Positions 6,857 through 13,482 of a stretch of DNA of 13,482 bases are shown one piece after another. This stretch comes from an uncultured Paracoccaceae bacterium (GTDB lineage Bacteria > Pseudomonadota > Alphaproteobacteria > Rhodobacterales > Rhodobacteraceae), in contig CALEZJ010000273.1 of the NCBI GenBank assembly GCA_937927885.1, positions 1-13,482 on the forward strand. The letters run 5' to 3'. Under the pieces are notes generated by a model. The model ran no database searches. It had not been told where the DNA came from and worked only from the letters and a program-made list of their open reading frames with translations. Position numbers and translations under genes: made by a program. Position 1 is the first letter of the stretch. Every line of letters begins with the position of its first letter.

Positions 6857-8144
6857 GGCCGCCCCGATCATGACTCCATCCCGCACCCCGATGCAGCAGG
6901 TCCAGGCCTCGCTCGCGCGCCGTCGGCGCAAGCAGATCACGCTGCAGGTTCTGGGCATCGGCGCGATTTCGGCCGCGATCCTGATGCTGGGCCTGCTGCT
7001 GACCACCCTGACGCTGAGTGGTCGCCACGCCCTGACCCAGACGCATCTGACGGTGCAGGTCTTCATCGATCCCGCCGAAATCCGCGCCGACCGCCTGCCG
7101 CGCGGCGGGTTTGACGATGTGGTCACGGCAGCCATCGCGGCGCTGATCCCGGGGGCCGACCTGTCCAACCGCGAGGGGCGGCGCGAGGTGTCGGCGATTT
7201 CCTCGAACGGCGCGCAATTCCTGCTGCGCGACCTCGTCGTGGCCAATCCCGCGCTGATCGGGCAAACGATCGCCCTGCGCTTTCCCGTGTCGGACCCCTA
7301 CGACCAGCTCTTCAAGGGCCTGATCGACCGCGCCACGCCCGAAGCCAACCGCCGCCTCAACGACGCGCAGATCGCCCGGTTCGACGCGCTTGTCGCGGCG
7401 GGGGCGGTGTCGACACCGTTGAACTGGGGCCTCTTGTTCAATGCCGACAGCCGGTTTCCGGAACTCGCGGGCCTGCGCGGCGCGCTGATGGGCAGTTTCT
7501 GGGCGCTGCTCACCTGCTTTGTCATCGCCTTCCCGCTGGGGATCGGTGCCGCGATCTGGCTGGAGGAATTCGCGCCACGGAACAGGATCAGCGACCTGAT
7601 CGAGGTGAACATCAACAACCTTGCTGCCGTGCCCTCGGTCGTCTTTGGCCTTCTCGCGCTGGCGGTGTTCATCGGCTGGTTCGGCCTGCCCCGATCCGCG
7701 CCCTTTGTCGGGGGCCTCACGCTGGCCCTGATGACCCTGCCCACGATCATCATCGCCACCCGCGCCGCGCTGAAAGCCGTTCCACCCTCGATCCGCGAGG
7801 CGGCGCTGGGCCTCGGAGCCTCGCGCCAGCAGGTGGTGTTCGGCCATGTCCTGCCGCTGGCGATGCCCGGCATCCTGACCGGCACGATCATCGGCCTCGC
7901 GCAGGCGCTGGGGGAAACCGCGCCGCTTCTGCTGATCGGGATGAACGCCTTCCTGACCTCGGCTGCGACCTCGCCCTTTGACGCCTCGACCGCACTGCCC
8001 ACACAGATCTTCCTTTGGGCCGACAGCCCGGAAAGGGGCTTTGTCAGCCGCACCTCGGCCGCGATCCTCGTGCTCTTGACCTTCCTCATCGTGATGAACG
8101 CCCTCGCCATTGCCCTGCGCAAGCGGTTCGAGCGCAAATGGTAA
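6849..8144 (+). CDS. pstA: Phosphate ABC transporter permease PstA (DUF3333-type N-terminal extension)
   Basis: This is the second membrane subunit of the phosphate importer. It has 431 residues against about 296 in E. coli. After an Arg-rich cytoplasmic start (ARRRRK, 23-28) comes a first membrane segment (~32-55). A soluble, presumably periplasmic region of about 150 residues follows (~58-205) and matches the DUF3333-like extension known from proteobacterial PstA proteins. The permease core follows: segments near 213-236, 255-278 and 285-303, then the EAA loop [15 protein letters not shown] / [11 protein letters not shown] (316-345), and a last segment at ~403-424. The ATG at 6849 overlaps the pstC stop; an in-frame ATG at 6870, with GAGG 12 bases upstream, is an alternative start. 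pstB follows four bases after the stop. Confidence 0.92.
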   Translation: MIEAAPIMTPSRTPMQQVQASLARRRRKQITLQVLGIGAISAAILMLGLLLTTLTLSGRHALTQTHLTVQVFIDPAEIRADRLPRGGFDDVVTAAIAALIPGADLSNREGRREVSAISSNGAQFLLRDLVVANPALIGQTIALRFPVSDPYDQLFKGLIDRATPEANRRLNDAQIARFDALVAAGAVSTPLNWGLLFNADSRFPELAGLRGALMGSFWALLTCFVIAFPLGIGAAIWLEEFAPRNRISDLIEVNINNLAAVPSVVFGLLALAVFIGWFGLPRSAPFVGGLTLALMTLPTIIIATRAALKAVPPSIREAALGLGASRQQVVFGHVLPLAMPGILTGTIIGLAQALGETAPLLLIGMNAFLTSAATSPFDASTALPTQIFLWADSPERGFVSRTSAAILVLLTFLIVMNALAIALRKRFERKW

Positions 8145-8148
8145 CCGA

Positions 8149-8922
8149 ATGGACCAGCCCATGAACCCGACCAAGATTTCGGCCTGCAATGTCAACGTGT
8201 TCTACGGCGCCTCGCAGGCGATCAAGGACGTGTCGCTGGAGCTCGCCGACAAATCGGTGACCGCCTTCATCGGCCCTTCGGGCTGCGGGAAATCGACCTT
8301 CCTGCGCTGCCTGAACCGGATGAACGACACGATCGACATCTGCCGCGTGACCGGCGACATCCGGCTGGACGGGCAGGACATCAACGCCGCCAGCGTGGAC
8401 CCGGTGCAGTTGCGCGCGCAGGTGGGGATGGTGTTTCAAAAACCGAACCCGTTTCCAAAGTCGATCTATGACAACGTGGCCTATGGGCCGCGCATCCACG
8501 GGCTGACGCAGAATCGCACCGAACTCGACGAGATCGTCGAATCCTCGCTGCGCGCCGCAGCACTGTGGGACGAGGTCAAGGACCGCCTGCGCCAGCCCGG
8601 TACCGGCCTTTCGGGCGGTCAGCAGCAGCGCCTGTGCATCGCCCGCGCCATCGCCACCCGCCCCGAGGTGATCCTGATGGACGAGCCCTGTTCCGCCCTC
8701 GACCCCATCGCCACGGCGCAGATCGACGACCTGATCCACCAGATGGCGCAGGATTTCTGCGTCATCATCGTGACCCATTCCATGAGCCAGGCGCGCCGCG
8801 TGTCGGACCGCACCGCCTATTTCCACATGGGCAACATGGTCGAATACGGCGAGACCGAGCAGATCTTCATCAACCCGCGTGAAAAGCTGACGGAAACCTA
8901 TGTGTCAGGACGGATCGGCTGA
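8149..8922 (+). CDS. pstB: Phosphate ABC transporter ATP-binding protein PstB
   Basis: This is the ATPase of the phosphate importer; two copies bind the cytoplasmic face of PstC and PstA. The 257-residue protein has all ABC motifs: Walker [10 protein letters not shown] (42-50), Q-loop Q97 in VFQKPNPFP, signature [14 protein letters not shown] (154-167), Walker B VILMDEP (174-180), D-loop SALDP (182-186) and H-loop H210 in [14 protein letters not shown] with [10 protein letters not shown] is characteristic of PstB. The ATG at 8149 is the first after the pstA stop; the ATG at 8161 (better Shine-Dalgarno spacing from TGGA) would shorten it by four residues. The 3' end overlaps the convergent MAPEG gene by 18 bases. 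phoU, often next in pst operons, is absent here. Confidence 0.95.
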   Translation: MDQPMNPTKISACNVNVFYGASQAIKDVSLELADKSVTAFIGPSGCGKSTFLRCLNRMNDTIDICRVTGDIRLDGQDINAASVDPVQLRAQVGMVFQKPNPFPKSIYDNVAYGPRIHGLTQNRTELDEIVESSLRAAALWDEVKDRLRQPGTGLSGGQQQRLCIARAIATRPEVILMDEPCSALDPIATAQIDDLIHQMAQDFCVIIVTHSMSQARRVSDRTAYFHMGNMVEYGETEQIFINPREKLTETYVSGRIG

Positions 8923-9387
8923 CGCCGAAAGGACCGCGACCAGAACCCAGACCGCCATCGCCATCACGATCAGCGAGCCGATGGTATAGCCGATCGACCG
9001 GATCTCGTGGCTTTGCTTGGTCGCATAGGCGACCGTGTGAACCGCGCGGGCCAGCACGAAACCATACATCGCCACCTGCGCCAACCAGAGAGGTGGCGCG
9101 ACGGCGACAAAGGCCAGTCCGACCGCCCAGAAGGCCGGGATGTTTTCCAGATCGTTGCGATGCATCCGCCGCGAACGGTCGACGTAATCGTTGACCTCCA
9201 GTTGCGACGGGTCGGGCGCGGGGTTCAAGGCGCCCGGGCGGATGTCCTCGGGGCTGGCAAAACCGCCCTTGACGCGCATCATGCGCAGAACGGTCATCCA
9301 GCCCTGACCCATGACCTTCAGAACCGTCACTGCGACTGCGATCAGATAGACACGAAACACCGGATTCTCGACGCTGAGCAGGTCCAT
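8905..9387 (-). CDS. MAPEG-family membrane protein (microsomal glutathione transferase-like)
   Basis: This 160-residue integral membrane protein belongs to the MAPEG family, whose members are glutathione-dependent transferases, peroxidases or isomerases acting at the membrane. The key motif is [20 protein letters not shown] (67-86), which matches the RxxRxHxNDLENI segment of microsomal GST1 and prostaglandin E synthase type proteins. It lies between the first and second membrane segments and contributes to the glutathione site. A second family stretch, [20 protein letters not shown] (112-131), keeps the expected Arg, His and Tyr spacing. Four membrane segments are expected (about 11-32, 84-100, 103-122, 133-154). 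The ATG at 9387 is chosen for its GGGAGG ribosome-binding site; an in-frame ATG at 9414 lacks one. It is divergent from rplO and runs into the pstB end. Substrate unknown. Confidence 0.88.
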   Translation of the reverse strand: MDLLSVENPVFRVYLIAVAVTVLKVMGQGWMTVLRMMRVKGGFASPEDIRPGALNPAPDPSQLEVNDYVDRSRRMHRNDLENIPAFWAVGLAFVAVAPPLWLAQVAMYGFVLARAVHTVAYATKQSHEIRSIGYTIGSLIVMAMAVWVLVAVLSASADPS

Positions 9388-9412
9388 GACGCCCTCCCTG
9401 TGGAATGCCCCC

Positions 9413-9442
9413 ATCAGGCGCCCGCCCCCCGCGATCCGTCAA
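9413..9442 (-). promoter_or_regulatory. Possible promoter of the MAPEG gene
   Basis: On the minus strand TTGACG (9442-9437) is a good -35. The only hexamer at suitable spacing is the poor CCTGAT (9418-9413, 18-base spacer, three of six consensus matches). The start would lie around 9406, about 20 bases before the MAPEG ATG. This is weak support. Confidence 0.25.
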
Positions 9443-9454
9443 GCGGAGTCGCGC

Positions 9455-9483
9455 TTGCCAGCGGGAGGGGCAGCGGCTATACG
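9455..9483 (+). promoter_or_regulatory. Promoter of the rplO-secY-adk block
   Basis: TTGCCA (9455-9460) and TATACG (9478-9483) are separated by exactly 17 bases, each matching the sigma-70 consensus at four of six positions. It predicts a start near 9490 and an 80-base leader before rplO. A promoter here makes sense because the normal upstream spc-operon genes are 9 kb away behind a terminator and oppositely oriented genes. Confidence 0.6.
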
Positions 9484-9489
9484 ACCCCG

Positions 9490-9548
9490 GTCGGCACGAT
9501 GCCGACTCAATCACATGCCGTGTTGCCCCAGTGTCGTCGCTGACGGGG
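9490..9548 (+). promoter_or_regulatory. Two-hairpin 5' leader of rplO
   Basis: The predicted leader begins with a perfect hairpin, GTCGGCA-CGA-TGCCGAC (9490-9506), almost exactly at the predicted +1. A second stem-loop spans 9526-9548: CAGTG / CGCTG around TCGT, extended by CCC / GGG with a two-base bulge. The ribosome-binding site AAGGAGAG follows at 9559-9566. The hairpins could stabilise the mRNA 5' end or be a ribosomal-protein-responsive leader; the sequence does not tell which. Confidence 0.45.
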
Positions 9549-9570
9549 TATTCCGGCCAAGGAGAGCGAC

Positions 9571-10047
9571 ATGAAACTGAACGAACTGCACGACAATCCC
9601 GGCGCCAACCGCAAGAAAAAGCGCGTTGCGCGTGGTCCGGGCTCGGGCAAGGGCAAAACCGCCGGGCGCGGGATCAAGGGTCAGTCCTCGCGTTCGGGCG
9701 TGGCGCTGGCGGGGTATGAAGGCGGGCAGATGCCCCTCTACCGTCGCCTGCCCAAGCGCGGCTTCAACAAGCCGAACCGCAAGGATTGGGCCGTGACCAA
9801 CCTCGGCGCCATCGACCGCTTCATCACCGAAGGCAAGATCGACGCGTCGGTGGAAATCACCGAGGACGTGCTGGTGGCCTCGGGCCTCGTGCGTCGCAAG
9901 CTGGACGGCATCCGCGTGCTGGCCAAAGGCGAAATCACCCGCGCTGTCACGATCAGCGTCACCGGCGCCTCGGCCTCGGCTGTCGAAGCGGTCGCCAAGG
10001 CTGGCGGCGCACTGAAAACGGCTGCTGTCGCTGCCGCTGCTGAATAA
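9571..10047 (+). CDS. rplO: 50S ribosomal protein L15
   Basis: Ribosomal protein L15 is a late-assembly component of the large subunit. The 158-residue product opens with [18 protein letters not shown] and the glycine/lysine-rich [17 protein letters not shown] (22-38) extension that threads into 23S r[21 protein letters not shown] (48-65) follows, then the globular C-terminal half with [26 protein letters not shown]. The C-terminus is Ala-rich ([10 protein letters not shown]). A strong AAGGAGAG ribosome-binding site precedes the ATG. In canonical operons rplO follows rpmD within a few bases; here it starts a new transcription unit with its own promoter, about 9.45 kb from rpmD. secY follows after 101 bases that contain hairpins. 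Confidence 0.97.
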   Translation: MKLNELHDNPGANRKKKRVARGPGSGKGKTAGRGIKGQSSRSGVALAGYEGGQMPLYRRLPKRGFNKPNRKDWAVTNLGAIDRFITEGKIDASVEITEDVLVASGLVRRKLDGIRVLAKGEITRAVTISVTGASASAVEAVAKAGGALKTAAVAAAAE

Positions 10048-10055
10048 GGTGTTGT

Positions 10056-10130
10056 GGGCGAGCCAATCGCCCCTTACATCATCCGCAGGGTTTCCAGCGC
10101 CGCCAACCGCAGCCCGGTTTGGCGGCGCTG
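10056..10130 (+). promoter_or_regulatory. Intercistronic stem-loops between rplO and secY
   Basis: Two palindromes fill this gap. The first is GGGCGA-GCCAA-TCGCCC (10056-10072). The second is a long stem, CAGCGCCGCCAACC (10095-10108) with GGTTTGGCGGCGCTG (10116-10130), which is fully paired except for one bulged T. No U-tract follows (ACATGAGAGAG is next), so it is not a standard terminator. It ends only about 18 bases before the secY ATG, close to its GAGAGA ribosome-binding site. It may set mRNA processing, stability or the L15:SecY ratio. Confidence 0.55.
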
Positions 10131-10148
10131 ACATGAGAGAGTCAGAAC

Positions 10149-11513
10149 ATGGCATCTGCTGCAGAGCAAATGGCGGCCAACACCTCCTGGGCCACACTGG
10201 TCAAGGCAAAGGATCTCCGCCAGCGCATCTTCTTCGCGATCGGCCTTTTGATCGTCTACCGGATCGGCACCTATATCCCGGTCCCGGGCATTGACGGGGC
10301 GCAACTGCGCGCCTTCATGGACGAGGCGGCGGCCGGTCTGGGCGGGATGCTCAACATGTTCACCGGCGGCGCGATCAGCCGCATGGGCATCTTTGCCCTG
10401 GGTATCATGCCCTATATCTCGGCCTCGATCATCGTGCAGCTGGTGGCGTCGATGTATGGCCCCTGGCAGAACCTTCGCAAGGAGGGCGAACTGGGGCGGC
10501 GCAAGCTGAACCAGTACACCCGTTATGGCACGGTGTTCCTTGCTCTGGTGCAATCCTACGGCCTCGCGGTCAGCCTCGAGGCGGGGGAACTCGCCACCGA
10601 TCCGGGCTGGTTCTTCCGCGTGTCCACGGTCATCACGCTGGTCGGCGGCACGCTGTTCCTGATGTGGCTGGGCGAGCAGATCACCCAGCGCGGCATCGGC
10701 AATGGCATCTCGCTGATCATCTTCGTCGGCATCATCGCGGAAATCCCCGCGCAACTGGCGCAATTCCTGTCGCAGGGTCGCACGGGCACGATCAGCTGGG
10801 TCGTCGTTCTGGGTATCCTGGTGATGATGGTCGGCCTTGTCGCCTTCGTGGTGTTCATGGAGCGCGCGCTGCGAAAGGTGCACATCCAGTATCCGCGGCG
10901 TCAGGTCGGCATGAAGGTCTATGACGGCGGCTCGTCGCATCTGCCGATCAAGGTCAACCCGGCCAACGTGATCCCGGCGATCTTCGCCTCGTCGCTCCTC
11001 TTGCTGCCGACCACGCTCAGCACCTTCTCGGGCACGGCGACCAATCAGGTCATGGCGACGATCCTGGCCTATTTCGGCCCTGGCCAGCCGCTCTATCTGG
11101 TGTTCTTCACCGCGCTGATCGTGTTCTTCACCTTCTTCTACACGCTGAACGTGGCGTTCAAGGTCGATGACATCGCCGAGAACCTGAAGAACCAGAACGG
11201 CTTCATCCCCGGGATTCGTCCCGGCGCGCGGACCGAGGAATACCTGACCTTCATCGTTACCCGCATCACCACGGTCGGTGCGATCTATCTGGCCGGCGTT
11301 GCCCTGATGCCGGAAATCCTGCGGGCGCAGCTGTCGATTCCGTTCTACTTCGGCGGCACGTCGGTCCTGATCGTCGTGGCGGTGACGCTCGACACCATGA
11401 GCCAGGTCCAGTCGCATCTGGTGGCGCATCAATACGAGGGGCTGCTGGAACGGTCGCAACTGCGCGGCAAGAAGCGCGGCACCGCACCCAGGAAAGGGCC
11501 CGCGCTGCGATGA
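10149..11513 (+). CDS. secY: Protein translocase channel subunit SecY
   Basis: SecY is the pore-forming subunit of the SecYEG translocon in the inner membrane, passing unfolded proteins to the periplasm and inserting membrane proteins. The 454-residue product has the normal length and about ten membrane segments. Family signatures include [13 protein letters not shown] near the N-terminus, [26 protein letters not shown] (plug and TM2 region), [45 protein letters not shown], and the cytoplasmic loop [17 protein letters not shown]. The tail is basic ([16 protein letters not shown]). A GAGAGA ribosome-binding site lies upstream; an in-frame Met at residue 8 is a less likely start. The stop overlaps the adk ATG (ATGA, 11510-11513), so the two are translationally coupled. 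Confidence 0.97.
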   Translation: MASAAEQMAANTSWATLVKAKDLRQRIFFAIGLLIVYRIGTYIPVPGIDGAQLRAFMDEAAAGLGGMLNMFTGGAISRMGIFALGIMPYISASIIVQLVASMYGPWQNLRKEGELGRRKLNQYTRYGTVFLALVQSYGLAVSLEAGELATDPGWFFRVSTVITLVGGTLFLMWLGEQITQRGIGNGISLIIFVGIIAEIPAQLAQFLSQGRTGTISWVVVLGILVMMVGLVAFVVFMERALRKVHIQYPRRQVGMKVYDGGSSHLPIKVNPANVIPAIFASSLLLLPTTLSTFSGTATNQVMATILAYFGPGQPLYLVFFTALIVFFTFFYTLNVAFKVDDIAENLKNQNGFIPGIRPGARTEEYLTFIVTRITTVGAIYLAGVALMPEILRAQLSIPFYFGGTSVLIVVAVTLDTMSQVQSHLVAHQYEGLLERSQLRGKKRGTAPRKGPALR

Positions 11514-12157
11514 ACATCATTCTTCTGGGGGCGCCGGGCGCCGGCAAGGGAACGCAGGCGCGTCTTCTGGTGGAACAGCGCGGCATGGTGCAGCTGTCGA
11601 CGGGTGACATGCTGCGCGCGGCCCGGTCCTCGGGGACCGAGATGGGCAAGCGGGTCGCCGCGGTCATGGACGCCGGGCATCTGGTCACGGATGACATCGT
11701 CATCGGTCTGATCCGCGAGCAACTGGAAACCGCCCGCACCGGCGGCGGGTTCATCTTTGACGGCTTTCCGCGCACGCTCAAGCAGGCCGACGCTCTCGGC
11801 GATCTGCTGACCGAGACCGGGCAGGCCCTGGATGCCGTGATCGAGATGCAGGTGGACGATGATGAACTGGTGCAGCGCATCACCGCCCGGTCGACCTGCG
11901 GCAATTGCGGCGAAGTCTATAACGACGTGACAAAGCCGATCCCGGCAAGCGGCGTCTGCACGCATTGCGGCCAGAAGTCCGAGTTCAAGCGCCGTGCCGA
12001 CGACAACGCCGAATCCCTGCGCACCCGGCTCCTGGCCTATTACAAGCAGACCGCGCCGCTGATCGGCTATTACCACGCCAAGGGCAAGCTGGTCAGTGTG
12101 AACGGGCTGGGCGAAATCGGCGAGATCGCCGCCGAGATCAACCGCGCGCTGACCTGA
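11510..12157 (+). CDS. adk: Adenylate kinase with zinc-type LID
   Basis: Adenylate kinase catalyses ATP + AMP = 2 ADP in the cytoplasm. The 215-residue long-form enzyme has the P-loop GAPGAGKGT (7-15), the AMP-binding STGDMLR (30-36), DGFPRT (84-89), and the LID domain with four cysteines, C130, C133, C150 and C153, in two CxxC pairs, followed by FKRRADDN. The Cys4 LID binds a structural metal. Such an enzyme is known from Paracoccus denitrificans, whereas the E. coli enzyme lacks the site. Coupling to secY by an ATGA overlap is a standard spc-operon arrangement. The gene normally precedes rpsM; here a sulfotransferase begins five bases after its stop. Confidence 0.97.
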   Translation: MNIILLGAPGAGKGTQARLLVEQRGMVQLSTGDMLRAARSSGTEMGKRVAAVMDAGHLVTDDIVIGLIREQLETARTGGGFIFDGFPRTLKQADALGDLLTETGQALDAVIEMQVDDDELVQRITARSTCGNCGEVYNDVTKPIPASGVCTHCGQKSEFKRRADDNAESLRTRLLAYYKQTAPLIGYYHAKGKLVSVNGLGEIGEIAAEINRALT

Positions 12158-12162
12158 CCGCC

Positions 12163-12933
12163 ATGTCCGGGCCCTACAGCATGCTGCGGCGCGGAGTCCA
12201 TCTGCGAGGCAAGGCGCGGGCCGTCGCGCGGGGCGAACTCGATCCCTACGAGGGGCAGGCGATCCTTGTGGGTGCGCCCGCGGCACCCCCGGTTGTCTAT
12301 CTGCCGATCCCCAAGGCGGCCAACACCTCGATCCGGACCGCCTTCAAGCCCTGTTTCGACCTCGAAGGCGAGGCGATCCGCAACATTCACCGTGACCCGC
12401 GTGTCCGTCTGACTGCGATCCCCCCGGCGCTGGCGGCGGCACCCGCCGATGCGCTGGTCTTCACGGTCGTGCGCCACCCGGCCGAACGTATCCGCTCGGC
12501 CTGGCGCAACAAGATGGGCTGGCACGATCCCAAACGCCCGCTGGGTCTGAAACCGCGCTTTGGCCACGCCAAGCGGCTGGGCATTCCCCGCGGAGCCAGT
12601 TTCGAGGACTTCCTGTCGATCCTCGCGCAGTCGCCAGCCTGGGCGGTGGACGGTCACTTCAAGCCGCAGGTCGATCTGTTGCACCACGCGCTCCCCGATC
12701 CGCGGCTCGAGGTGTTCAAGGCTGAAACGATCAACCACGACTGGCCCGCGCTGGCCGACCGCATTTCGGCGCTTGTGCCAAAGGGACCTCACCGGATGCT
12801 GGAGCGGCTGAACGCCAGCGATCCGGTGCCCGCGCCCTATAGCGCCGCCGAAAAACGCCTGATCGACCTGATCTATGGCGCCGATTTCATCCGACTCGGC
12901 TATTCCTGGGATGACCTGGGTGCGGGGGCTTGA
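12163..12933 (+). CDS. Sulfotransferase family 2-like protein
   Basis: This is a putative PAPS-dependent sulfotransferase of 256 residues. The 5'-phosphosulfate-binding loop is PIPKAANTSIRTAF (48-61), matching the PxxKxxxTS form. The 3'-phosphate motif is VVRHPAERIRSAWRNK (102-117), with the Arg and Ser usual for binding PAPS. The rest (FEDFLSIL, GHFKPQVDLL, LEVFKAETI, LNASDPVPAPYSAAEKRLIDLIYGADFIRLGYS) matches the carbohydrate-type family, where the last segment is the common C-terminal Tyr/Asp region. The acceptor is unknown; bacterial relatives often modify exopolysaccharide or lipid-linked sugars. I see no signal peptide or membrane segment. The ATG at 12163 lies five bases after the adk stop, without a clear Shine-Dalgarno sequence, so translation is probably coupled to adk; the ATG at 12181 is an alternative. 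Confidence 0.85.
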   Translation: MSGPYSMLRRGVHLRGKARAVARGELDPYEGQAILVGAPAAPPVVYLPIPKAANTSIRTAFKPCFDLEGEAIRNIHRDPRVRLTAIPPALAAAPADALVFTVVRHPAERIRSAWRNKMGWHDPKRPLGLKPRFGHAKRLGIPRGASFEDFLSILAQSPAWAVDGHFKPQVDLLHHALPDPRLEVFKAETINHDWPALADRISALVPKGPHRMLERLNASDPVPAPYSAAEKRLIDLIYGADFIRLGYSWDDLGAGA

Positions 12934-13109
12934 CCCTGCGACGGTTTCCCCCTAAGCGTCCGCATCCCTCAGGGACAGAAGAATCGCCGCCGGGGTTGCG
13001 CCCGCGCGGTGGACCATAGTGACGAATCGGCCGGACCAGGCGTTGCCTCCGGCCAAGTTGTGAAAAAAGGTTCTGGCGCTACGGAACCGCAACAGAAGGA
13101 AGAAACCGC
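12934..13109 (+). promoter_or_regulatory. Sulfotransferase-rpsM intergenic region with stem-loop
   Basis: This 176-base gap holds no gene that I can support. It contains a hairpin at 13029-13054: GGCCGG (13029-13034) and AGGC (13038-13041) pair with GCCT (13045-13048) and CCGGCC (13049-13054), with an ACC bulge and a GTT loop. Only AAGTTGTG follows, so termination would be weak. A smaller GGTTC/GAACC stem (13069-13073 / 13084-13088) lies just before the AGAAGGAAG ribosome-binding site of rpsM. TTGTGA at 13058-13063 could be a -35, but I find no good -10. The rpsM block may therefore have its own start. Confidence 0.4.
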
Positions 13110-13478
13110 GTGGCACGTATTGCTGGCGTCAACATCCCCACCGGAAAGCGCGTTCCCATCGCGCTGACCTATATCACCGGGATCGGTCCGTTCATCGCGA
13201 ACCAGATCGTCACCGCCCTGAACATCGACCCGCAGCGTCGCGTCAACCAGTTGACCGATGACGAAGTGCTGGCGATCCGCGAATACATCGACGCCAATCT
13301 GACCGTCGAAGGCGACCTGCGCCGCGAAGTGCAGATGAACATCAAGCGCGCCATGGACATCGGATCCTACCGTGGCCTGCGTCACCGTCGCAACCTGCCC
13401 GTGCGCGGCCAGCGCACCCATACCAACGCCCGCACCCGCAAGGGCCCGGCGAAGCCGATCGCCGGCAAGAAGAAGTAA
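13110..13478 (+). CDS. rpsM: 30S ribosomal protein S13
   Basis: Ribosomal protein S13 sits in the head of the small subunit and contacts the P-site tRNA and the large subunit bridge. All 122 residues are present: [25 protein letters not shown] at the start, a central [33 protein letters not shown] region in the helix-two-turn-helix part, and the basic tail [22 protein letters not shown] ending in KKK. The initiation codon is GTG, preceded by AGAAGGAAG about nine bases upstream; no in-frame ATG exists earlier in the family pattern. It ends with TAA at 13476-13478. rpsK, rpsD or rpoA would be expected beyond the window. Confidence 0.96.
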   Translation: MARIAGVNIPTGKRVPIALTYITGIGPFIANQIVTALNIDPQRRVNQLTDDEVLAIREYIDANLTVEGDLRREVQMNIKRAMDIGSYRGLRHRRNLPVRGQRTHTNARTRKGPAKPIAGKKK

Positions 13479-13482
13479 GGGG

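Noticed and set aside
5270..7246. 658-residue minus-strand open frame antisense to pstC and pstA
   Set aside because: Composition is low-complexity His/Arg/Asp/Gln, with no recognisable domain. The plus strand encodes clear permeases over the whole length.
6804..8195. 463-residue minus-strand open frame antisense to pstA
   Set aside because: Shadow of the GC-rich pstA codons, with no motifs and no ribosome-binding site that stands out.
193..9414. The inserted block as a mobile element or genomic island
   Set aside because: No integrase, transposase, tRNA, flanking direct repeat or base-composition change is visible. The genes look native in codon use.
10074..11459. 461-residue minus-strand open frame antisense to secY
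   Set aside because: A charged His/Arg/Asp-rich string with no family similarity. secY on the other strand is certain.
11965..12162. Longer start for the sulfotransferase inside adk
   Set aside because: The extra 66 residues are the adk sequence in another frame and show no sulfotransferase similarity. The ATG at 12163 follows the adk stop.
13005..13030. CATAGT at 13015-13020 as a -10 for rpsM
   Set aside because: No acceptable -35 hexamer lies 16-18 bases upstream; the nearest TTGCGC is only 13 bases away.
12969..13421. 150-residue minus-strand open frame over the rpsM region
   Set aside because: It overlaps rpsM almost entirely and shows no recognisable motif.

Overview
The window is GC-rich and densely coded. 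It carries spc-operon genes (rpmD, rplO, secY, adk, rpsM) in the order used by Alphaproteobacteria. Protein style, a four-cysteine adenylate kinase LID and N-terminally extended PstC/PstA point to Rhodobacterales/Rhodobacteraceae (Paracoccus/Rhodobacter/Roseobacter-like). That assignment is my inference from gene content, not a database result.

Layout. (1) 1-116: the 3' end of rpmD (ribosomal protein L30), followed by a dispersed-repeat-like palindrome and a strong intrinsic terminator. (2) 193-3354, minus strand: a compact operon pxpA-pxpB-pxpC (ATP-dependent 5-oxoprolinase), joined by ATGA and ATGGCTGA overlaps, then an atypical SDR that lacks the catalytic tyrosine. (3) 3430-4254, plus strand: a hot-dog-fold acyl-CoA hydratase/dehydratase-like protein, divergent from pxpA. 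(4) 4274-8922: a near-consensus Pho box, then pstS, a terminator/attenuator hairpin, and pstC-pstA-pstB, the high-affinity phosphate ABC importer. phoU does not follow pstB. (5) 8905-9387, minus strand: a MAPEG protein of the microsomal glutathione-transferase type, overlapping the 3' end of pstB tail to tail. (6) 9455-13478: the spc operon resumes with its own promoter and a structured leader: rplO, secY, adk, a small sulfotransferase that I would not expect in this operon, then rpsM.

How the genes fit together: the ribosomal/secretion operon is split by about 9.45 kb of metabolic and transport genes between rpmD and rplO, and split again by the sulfotransferase between adk and rpsM. The host appears to have adapted, with a terminator after rpmD and a good promoter and hairpin leader before rplO. 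PxpABC recycles 5-oxoproline to glutamate. PstSCAB imports phosphate, presumably under PhoB control. The MAPEG protein may use glutathione.

I found no RNA genes, CRISPR arrays, insertion sequences, att sites or origins, and no gene-free stretch over 300 bases. I do not see a clearly new multi-gene system. The most unusual points are the split ribosomal operon, the tyrosine-less SDR, the embedded sulfotransferase and the hairpin-rich leaders.
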